The notes below the pieces were generated by a model that did not search any database, was not told the origin of the DNA, and was given only the letters and a program-made list of their open reading frames with translations. Made by a program: the position numbers and the translations under genes. From contig JAQTVP010000038.1 in assembly GCA_028707015.1 (NCBI GenBank), positions 1 through 10,709 on the forward strand: a stretch of DNA of 10,709 nucleotides. The letters run 5' to 3'. This DNA comes from Dehalococcoidales bacterium (GTDB lineage Bacteria > Chloroflexota > Dehalococcoidia > Dehalococcoidales > JAQTVP01). This document shows, piece by piece, positions 5,829 to 10,709 of this stretch; position 1 is the first letter of the stretch, and the number at the start of each line of letters is the position of its first letter.

Positions 5829-6212
5829 ATGAGTGCCAGAACTAACAAGATATGTTCACTGGTCATAGGGTTAGCTTTAGCTGTATTTATGGCCTGGTCA
5901 ATCATTATGGAAATGCCCATATTTATGCCTATCACTGGTTTTGTGGTTGCATTGCTGTTGATGAGGTTATGCCGTCGGTTTACCAAGGAGATTATGGCAG
6001 ATGAACGAGTGCAGAAGATTAATGATAAGGCATCAGCGATAAGCTATCGTATCTCCAGCATATTGATGGCGATAATCGGTTTAATCTTTATTACGATGAG
6101 AAATACTTTTCCATCCGAATTTGAAATTGTCGGTTCGACTTTAGCGTATTCGGTTTGTGCCAGTATGTTGATACATCTTGCTTTCTACTATTACTATAAA
6201 AATAAACTATAG
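5829..6212 (+). CDS. DUF2178-like four-helix membrane protein
   Basis: A 127-residue protein with an SD (GAAGG) 5 bp before the ATG. Hydrophobic segments lie at about residues 8-26, 31-47, 72-90 and 100-121. Between helices 2 and 3 is a charged loop, RRFTKEIMADERVQKINDKA (49-68). The DER motif (58-60) followed by V..I..KAS is what I recall as the signature of DUF2178-type membrane proteins, which are often encoded beside a short XRE/Cro-type regulator. Exactly that regulator follows 26 bp downstream. The biochemical function of the family is not known to me. Expression should start at the promoter at 5771 and be controlled by the palindrome within it. Family assignment is from memory of the motif and the gene pair, so moderate. 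Confidence 0.75.
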   Translation: MSARTNKICSLVIGLALAVFMAWSIIMEMPIFMPITGFVVALLLMRLCRRFTKEIMADERVQKINDKASAISYRISSILMAIIGLIFITMRNTFPSEFEIVGSTLAYSVCASMLIHLAFYYYYKNKL

Positions 6213-6238
6213 GCTGTATGTATTAAAGGAAATGCAAA

Positions 6239-6469
6239 ATGAAGAATAAATTAAAAGTCTATAGAGCTATGCATGATTTGACCCAAGAATCTCTAGCAAA
6301 AAAACTTCATGTAACAAGATCTACCATCGTCTCAATTGAAACTGGTAAATATGATCCTTCAATCGGTCTGGCTTTTCGTATTGCCAAACTTTTTAATGTT
6401 AGGATTGAAGACGTATTCGAATATGAGGGTAGTCCCGGCGAATTCTATGGATTGCCACCAGATTTTTAG
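6239..6469 (+). CDS. XRE/Cro-family transcriptional regulator
   Basis: A 76-residue protein made almost wholly of one helix-turn-helix domain: KLKVYRAMHDLTQESLAKKL, then VTRSTIVSIETGKYDPS (recognition helix about 26-34), then LAFRIAKLFNVRIEDVFEYE. Small stand-alone regulators of this type usually bind DNA as dimers and repress the operon they belong to. An SD (AAAGGA) lies 8 bp before the ATG. It is 26 bp downstream of the DUF2178-like gene and shares its promoter, where a 12-bp palindrome sits between -35 and -10. The C-terminal tail SPGEFYGLPPDF is short and without obvious ligand-binding features. Family call is firm; the regulated genes are inferred. Confidence 0.9.
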   Translation: MKNKLKVYRAMHDLTQESLAKKLHVTRSTIVSIETGKYDPSIGLAFRIAKLFNVRIEDVFEYEGSPGEFYGLPPDF

Positions 6470-6524
6470 CCAAGTCTTAATACATAGTATATATTAACAG
6501 CTATCTAGGGTTATACTATAGTTC

Positions 6525-6665
6525 TCAACAAGAACTGGCTATAAACAAGATTCCGATGATGATTACTAATATTATTACTCTTTCCACAAACCGCCCGAGT
6601 CTTGCTAATAAAGCCCCGAAAAACCAGTTTATCTTAATATCTTTCTTACTTGTCTGCCTGTAAGT
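6525..6665 (-). other. Short hydrophobic open frame downstream of nrdJ
   Basis: A 46-codon open stretch on the minus strand, beginning 18 bp after the nrdJ stop and ending at TGA (6525-6527). It reads as a basic/amphipathic part (KDIKINWFFGALLARLGRF) followed by a strong membrane helix (VIILVIIIGILFIASSC). There is no ATG, GTG or TTG with an SD in a sensible place (one GTG lies mid-frame), so it is either a small membrane peptide with an unusual start, a gene remnant, or chance. This frame, and two palindrome-like A/T sites at 6484-6495 and 6515-6522, are all I see in 6470-6683. Confidence 0.25.
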
Positions 6666-6683
6666 TTATTCTGGTATATTTTC

Positions 6684-9218
6684 TTAGCACTTGGTATAAC
6701 CACAAGTGGGGCAGATAAAACAGCCCTCTTGGTAAACTAGCAAGTTCCCGCAGTCAGGGCATTGCCCAGCGAGGTTTTTAGCCATTCCATAGTCTTCTAA
6801 TTTAGGTTTGCCATCATAACCAGTGGTATGTTTTTCCAGTACACTGGCAATTGCATCAGCGCAGGAAAGAATAGATTTTCCTTGTTCCCATGCAATTGAT
6901 GGACAGCGGATACCCCGGAGTTGTCTCACTACTTTAGATACATCTATCCCAGCCCGTAATGCTAGGGAAATAAGGCGACAAGCGGCTTCAAGCTGTGCTG
7001 AGGCACACCCACCAGCTTTACCCAGAGTGGAGAAGACCTCGCAGATTCCCTGTTCATCAGAATTAACAGTTACATAGATATAACCACAACCGGTGGTTAC
7101 TCTTTCGGTAATACCTGAAGTTATCTTTGCCCTCTTTCGAGGTGTAAGTATATCACCAAGTTTCTTTTCTGCTTGGCTGGTACTCATCGGTTGAGCATCA
7201 CGGCTTCTATCTCGGTAAATAGTTATCCCCTTTAATCCCTCTTCATAAGCCATGGTATATACTTTGGCTATATCTTCTTTGGTAGCCTCGTGAGAGAAGT
7301 TAACCGTTTTAGATACTGCATTATCAGTTGATTTCTGAAAGGCAGCTTGCATCTTTATATGCATTTCGGGACTTATTTCATGGGCAGTGACAAATAATCG
7401 TTTGATATTATCAGGGACAGTATCAAGGGAGTGAAGTTGAGTGCCGGTAGCCAGCTGATGCATGAGATCTTCAGAATAGAATCCCTGACTCTTAGCTGCT
7501 TCTTCAAAGTAGGGATTTACTTCTACTAATTGTGCCCCATCCAGGATATTTCTGATATAGCTCAAAGCGAAAAGAGGCTCAATGCCACTGGAACAGCCGG
7601 CTATTATACTCAGGGTGCCAGTCGGGGCAATGGTAGTGCATGATGCGTTTCTTGGCCTGAGTCCATCAGGAGTATCATATATACTGCCGCTAAAAGCAGG
7701 GAAAACTCCTCTCTCTTCTGCCAATTCTGCTGAGGATTTTTTAGCCTCTTCATCAATAAAATGCATAATATCGTATGCAATCTGTAATGCTTCATCTGAA
7801 TCATAGGGAATGCCCATTTTAATCAGCATATCGGCAAGCCCCATCACTCCGAGCCCTATTTTTCTCGATGCTTTGGTCATTTCAGCTATTTCAGGTAGGG
7901 GGAATTTATTGACATCAATTACATTATCTAAAAACCTGACGGCAATTATAATGGTTTCAGCTAGTTTGGAATAATCAACCTCAACAGTATTATTTGTGGT
8001 TTTTAGCATTCTAGATAGATTTATAGAGCCCAGATTACATGATTCATAGGGCAGTAAAGGTTGTTCTCCACAGGGGTTGGTGCTTTCAATTTTGCCTAGA
8101 TTGGGAGTTGGATTATCTTGATTAATCCGGTCAATGAAGATAATCCCCGGGTCGCCTGTTTTCCATGAGTGAGTAACTATATTATTAAATACTTCTTTAG
8201 CATTTAGCTTGCCCTCTGTTTTATTAGTATGTGGATTTAATAAACTGTAATCAGTGCCGGCTTTAACTGCCTCCATAAATTCATTGGTTACGGCTACTGA
8301 AAGATTAAAGTTAGTAAAAGCGGTGGGGTCATCTTTGGCTTCGATAAACTTCATAATATCGGGATGTTCAACGCTGAGGATAGCCATATTTGCTCCGCGC
8401 CGCATTCCTCCCTGTTTAATAACATCGGTAGCAGTGTCAAAAGCTCGCATAAATGATACGGGGCCGCTGGCTACACCACCCGTAGAGCCGACTCTGGCTT
8501 TTTCGGGTCTTATTCTGGAGAAAGAGAACCCGGTTCCGCCGCCACTCTTGTGGATGAGGGCAGTATACTTCACCGCGTTAAAGATGGATTCCATAGAATC
8601 TTCTACAGGCAGTACAAAGCAAGCTGATAGTTGCCCCAGTTCCTTCCCGGCATTCATTAGAGTAGGAGAATTGGGTAAAAACTCCAAGTTAGACATTACT
8701 TGATAGAACTTCTTTTCGATTGCTTTAGTATTCGCATGAGTATTGTAGATAAGCTCGGCAGAGGCAATAGCTTGTGCCACTCGTTGGAACATTTGCTCAG
8801 GCGTTTCAATAACTTGTCCTTGTTTGTCCTTTTTTAAATACCTTCTCTCCAGAACGTGAAGTGCATTCTGGTTAAGATTAATACCATGAGTAGGTTGGGG
8901 TTTTATTCTGGTTGGCATGAGTGTTTCCCCTTCTTCTTGTTTATCTGTTTTTTCATCAGCCAGGATTGCTTTAACCATAGTCTGGATTTCAAAATCAGTC
9001 GGCAGGCGTTTCTGCTGGCGATTTTTTGCTACCAGGTGCTCCATTCCGGGCAGTGTTTGCTGTTGCTCTAAACGTGTAATTACCTGATTGGTAAGCTGTT
9101 CTATTCTCTTTCGATCACGTATACCCATTGATTCAGCATCAGTAACGACTGCTTTGAGAATCTCAGTACGGTTAAGCGATTTTGTTTGATTATTTTGTGA
9201 TTTGTCAGTAGGATTCAT
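6684..9218 (-). CDS. nrdJ: Adenosylcobalamin-dependent (class II) ribonucleoside-diphosphate reductase
   Basis: It makes deoxyribonucleotides from ribonucleotides with a radical generated from coenzyme B12, without oxygen. Numbering from the longer frame beginning at 9245 (853 residues): LEFLPNSPTLMNAG (187-200); SACF with the first redox cysteine C209; the SGGGTGFSFSRIRP loop (234-247); STNPCGEQPLLPYESCNLGS with N390, the thiyl-radical cysteine C392, E394 and, 11 residues on, the second redox cysteine C403; and TTIAPTGTLSIIAG (537-550) for phosphate binding. The C-terminus has CPDCG (829-833) and CFICPTCGYTKC (842-853), a zinc-ribbon-like tail that also supplies shuttle cysteines. I chose the ATG at 9218 (844 residues) because AGGAG lies 6 bp before it; the ATG at 9245 has only a too-close AGGA. 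About 50 bp follow nrdR, so the two form an operon under the paired NrdR boxes. Confidence 0.95.
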   Translation of the reverse strand: MNPTDKSQNNQTKSLNRTEILKAVVTDAESMGIRDRKRIEQLTNQVITRLEQQQTLPGMEHLVAKNRQQKRLPTDFEIQTMVKAILADEKTDKQEEGETLMPTRIKPQPTHGINLNQNALHVLERRYLKKDKQGQVIETPEQMFQRVAQAIASAELIYNTHANTKAIEKKFYQVMSNLEFLPNSPTLMNAGKELGQLSACFVLPVEDSMESIFNAVKYTALIHKSGGGTGFSFSRIRPEKARVGSTGGVASGPVSFMRAFDTATDVIKQGGMRRGANMAILSVEHPDIMKFIEAKDDPTAFTNFNLSVAVTNEFMEAVKAGTDYSLLNPHTNKTEGKLNAKEVFNNIVTHSWKTGDPGIIFIDRINQDNPTPNLGKIESTNPCGEQPLLPYESCNLGSINLSRMLKTTNNTVEVDYSKLAETIIIAVRFLDNVIDVNKFPLPEIAEMTKASRKIGLGVMGLADMLIKMGIPYDSDEALQIAYDIMHFIDEEAKKSSAELAEERGVFPAFSGSIYDTPDGLRPRNASCTTIAPTGTLSIIAGCSSGIEPLFALSYIRNILDGAQLVEVNPYFEEAAKSQGFYSEDLMHQLATGTQLHSLDTVPDNIKRLFVTAHEISPEMHIKMQAAFQKSTDNAVSKTVNFSHEATKEDIAKVYTMAYEEGLKGITIYRDRSRDAQPMSTSQAEKKLGDILTPRKRAKITSGITERVTTGCGYIYVTVNSDEQGICEVFSTLGKAGGCASAQLEAACRLISLALRAGIDVSKVVRQLRGIRCPSIAWEQGKSILSCADAIASVLEKHTTGYDGKPKLEDYGMAKNLAGQCPDCGNLLVYQEGCFICPTCGYTKC

Positions 9219-9224
9219 TTTTGA

Positions 9225-9229
9225 CTCCT
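9225..9229 (-). promoter_or_regulatory. Ribosome binding site of nrdJ
   Basis: AGGAG on the minus strand, 6 bp before the ATG at 9218-9216. It decides this start over the in-frame ATG 27 bp upstream. Confidence 0.7.
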
Positions 9230-9266
9230 GGTTTTTAAGTATCATTTCCTAAACAGTTTTCGGTGT

Positions 9267-9809
9267 TTATCCTTCCCCGGATTTCTTAAAAAATTTACTT
9301 GGTATCTTTATTTTTTCAGCAGGTAGTAGTGGTAGCTGGCTAGTATGATGAATTTTCTTTGTTTGGTTTTTAACCAAGGTATCTACTTCTTGTTTAAGCG
9401 TAGTGATATCAGTAAATTCCCGGTAGACACTAGCAAAGCGGATAAAGGCAATTTGATCCAAGTCTCTTAACTTTTCCATTACCATATCCCCAATAATAGT
9501 GGTATATATCTCTGGTTTACCTAAATGATAAAGTTCTGTTTCTATATCATCAGCAACTTTGTCAGCAATACCGATTGGTAATGGTCGTTTTTCACAGGCT
9601 TTGCGAATCCCGGTTAGTAACTTAGTTCTGTTAAATTCCTCGCGTCTCTCATCTTTTTTAATAACAAAAAGGCTGGCAAGTTGTATTCGTTCGTAAGTGG
9701 TAAAACGTGCACCACAACTAAGACACTGACGCCGTCGACGTATGCTGTCATTTACATCACGTGAGTCAATAACCTTGAAATCATGATAACCGCAATAAGG
9801 GCAATTCAT
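9267..9809 (-). CDS. nrdR: Transcriptional repressor NrdR, with C-terminal extension
   Basis: NrdR senses dATP/ATP through an ATP-cone and represses ribonucleotide reductase genes. The start is fixed by the family's invariant beginning, MNCPYCG: the zinc ribbon uses C3, C6, C29 and C32 (RRRRQCLSCG), with the conserved VIDSRDVNDSIRRRR (13-27) and RFTTYERI (35-42) between and after. The ATP-cone spans about residues 47-137, containing VIKKDERREEFNRTKL and RFASVYREF. The frame can be read upstream to 9872 but that would translate the promoter. At 180 residues it is longer than the usual 150-165; the extra tail (KIHHTSQLPLLPAEKIKIP...) is basic and proline-containing, with no known function. It precedes nrdJ on the same strand, the reductase it should regulate. 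Confidence 0.95.
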   Translation of the reverse strand: MNCPYCGYHDFKVIDSRDVNDSIRRRRQCLSCGARFTTYERIQLASLFVIKKDERREEFNRTKLLTGIRKACEKRPLPIGIADKVADDIETELYHLGKPEIYTTIIGDMVMEKLRDLDQIAFIRFASVYREFTDITTLKQEVDTLVKNQTKKIHHTSQLPLLPAEKIKIPSKFFKKSGEG

Positions 9810-9817
9810 AGTCAAAC

Positions 9818-9833
9818 CTACATTATATAGTAT
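9818..9833 (-). promoter_or_regulatory. NrdR box, proximal
   Basis: Minus strand ATACTATATAATGTAG, 12 of 16 positions to the consensus ACACWATATATWGTGT as I recall it. It contains TATAAT (9827-9822), which could serve as a -10, and ends 8 bp before the nrdR ATG. If that is the -10, transcription would begin almost at the start codon. Confidence 0.65.
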
Positions 9834-9849
9834 GATAAAGGTCAGGTTA

Positions 9850-9865
9850 CTACAACATGTAGTGT
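9850..9865 (-). promoter_or_regulatory. NrdR box, distal
   Basis: Minus strand ACACTACATGTTGTAG, 12 of 16 to the NrdR-box consensus, including the inverted repeat ACTACA-TGT-TGTAGT (9863-9849). Exactly 16 bp separate it from the proximal box (32 bp start to start, about three helical turns), the spacing reported for NrdR sites. A perfect TTGACA lies just upstream (9872-9867). Confidence 0.7.
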
Positions 9866-9907
9866 TTGTCAAGTTTTTACTTAATTTATTATCATAAGCA
9901 CATGCGG

Positions 9908-10709
9908 TTATGACGACTGTACCTTAGGTTTTGGAGGTTTTGCCAATGCAATTAGTGGTATTGATGGAAGGGTAATTAAGGTAAATAACCGCCAGGCAAA
10001 ACGGTAACTTCCGGTAACATCAAAGAGCCATCCGGCAATAATAGGGCTGGCCAATCCTCCAACCATACTTACTGCTGCCATCAGTCCCATTATTGTACCA
10101 AAATTTTTAGTACCGAAATAATCCGCTTGTAATGCTGGTCTGACCGGTATTGTGCCCCCGTAACCAGGAGAATAGATGAGTAGAAAGAGGATTAGTAGCC
10201 ACGATTGTTCTGCACTGACAAAAGAGAAAATAAATACTCCGATTGTTTGTAAAGTTAGCGCTATGGCTATTAGATATCTTTTATTAGTAAAATCGCCGAG
10301 GAATCCAAAACCTACTCTTCCAATAAGGCTGCCTAAGGTCATGCCGGTAACTGCGCCAGCAGCTAATGTAGGTGATAGTTGCACACTTTCAAGGTAAGGG
10401 ACTATATGTACAAACACGGCACTGGTCGAAGCTTGCTGGAAGAAAAATGCGGCAGAAAGCATCCAGAAAGCCCGTGATTTTAATACTTCTTTTGTTGAGA
10501 ATCCTGTAGATAAGGAATTTGAAGGCTGTTCTTTGATTCTTTTTGAAGGATCAATCTTTTCTAAATTAGCTGGCTCGTAGGTATCACCGTCAGGAAGATA
10601 ACCATAAGGCTGTGGTTTGTGACGCATTAATAAACTAAGCGGTAAGCCGAAGATAAATGCGGCAATGCCCATGAAAACTAGTGTTTCTCTCCATCCAAAC
10701 TGAGCAATA
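9908..10709 (-). CDS. MFS transporter, C-terminal part (5' end outside window)
   Basis: The frame is open to the right edge of the window, giving about 266 visible residues, roughly the second half to two-thirds of a 400-430-residue transporter. The first visible part (FGWRETLVFMGIAAFIFGLPL) is the end of the first six-helix bundle. A hydrophilic central loop follows (KPQPYGYLPDGDTYEPANLE), then six more hydrophobic segments. The MFS motif-A-like loop GRVGFGFLGDFTNKR lies after helix 8, and AAVSMVGGLASPIIAGWLFD near the end is typical of monocarboxylate/oxalate-formate-type (OFA) members. The substrate cannot be told from sequence. It ends about 98 bp upstream of nrdR on the same strand, but the NrdR boxes between them argue for separate transcription. 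I see no clear terminator after it. Confidence 0.9.
   Translation of the reverse strand, partial: IAQFGWRETLVFMGIAAFIFGLPLSLLMRHKPQPYGYLPDGDTYEPANLEKIDPSKRIKEQPSNSLSTGFSTKEVLKSRAFWMLSAAFFFQQASTSAVFVHIVPYLESVQLSPTLAAGAVTGMTLGSLIGRVGFGFLGDFTNKRYLIAIALTLQTIGVFIFSFVSAEQSWLLILFLLIYSPGYGGTIPVRPALQADYFGTKNFGTIMGLMAAVSMVGGLASPIIAGWLFDVTGSYRFAWRLFTLITLPSIPLIALAKPPKPKVQSS

Noticed and set aside
5681..5986. 101-codon minus-strand open frame
   Set aside because: It overlaps the DUF2178-like gene and its promoter on the other strand, has no SD and no recognisable pattern.
6520..6536. Hairpin AGTTCT-CAACA-AGAACT as a terminator
   Set aside because: Six A/T-rich pairs and no T-run on either strand.
8254..8703. 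149-codon plus-strand open frame
   Set aside because: It lies wholly antisense to the conserved catalytic part of nrdJ; a coding shadow.
9219..9245. Longer nrdJ start at 9245
   Set aside because: AGGA is only about 2 bp from that ATG, whereas the ATG at 9218 has AGGAG at ideal spacing; the longer form cannot be wholly excluded.
9810..9872. Longer NrdR start giving 21 extra residues
   Set aside because: It would translate both NrdR boxes, and the family begins at MxCPxC.

Overview
The window is AT-rich bacterial DNA with short intergenic gaps and SD-type ribosome binding sites. The gene set suggests an anaerobe: an ArsR/ACR3 arsenic cluster, a class II (coenzyme B12) ribonucleotide reductase, and redox proteins of the thioredoxin/CcdA kind. 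A Dehalococcoidia/Chloroflexi-like or other anaerobic lineage would fit, but this is inference from gene content; no 16S or other taxonomic marker is present.

Layout. (1) 1-3467, plus strand, is an arsenic-response cluster: the C-terminal part of an ArsR repressor, two small cysteine-bearing proteins that look like diverged copies of one domain, a thioredoxin lipoprotein, a CcdA-type membrane electron carrier, a short interrupted reading frame, and an ACR3 arsenite efflux pump. No arsC-type arsenate reductase is visible. (2) 3495-4935 holds a tRNA-Thr(CGT) gene on the minus strand with its terminator, an unrecognised coding-like scrap, a lipoprotein alpha/beta-hydrolase pseudogene with three frame changes and one nonsense codon, and a sequence resembling the 3' end of a tRNA. 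This looks like a decayed insertion beside a tRNA. (3) 4961-5680 has two copies of a diverged ~150 bp repeat on either side of a small membrane-protein gene; 13-bp GGYGGATTCGAAC motifs bracket the block. (4) 5771-6469 is a two-gene unit, a DUF2178-like membrane protein and an XRE-family regulator, behind a good promoter with a perfect 12-bp palindrome between its -35 and -10. (5) 6684-9872, minus strand, is an nrdR-nrdJ unit preceded by two NrdR-box-like sites three helical turns apart. (6) 9908-10709, minus strand, is the C-terminal part of an MFS transporter that runs off the window.

How the parts may work together. In the arsenic cluster ArsR would derepress on arsenite, ACR3 would export arsenite, and CcdA would pass electrons across the membrane to the outward-facing thioredoxin lipoprotein. 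The role of the two small proteins is unknown. In the nrd unit NrdR would bind its paired boxes and repress the B12-dependent reductase when dATP is high. The XRE regulator probably represses its own promoter at the palindrome.
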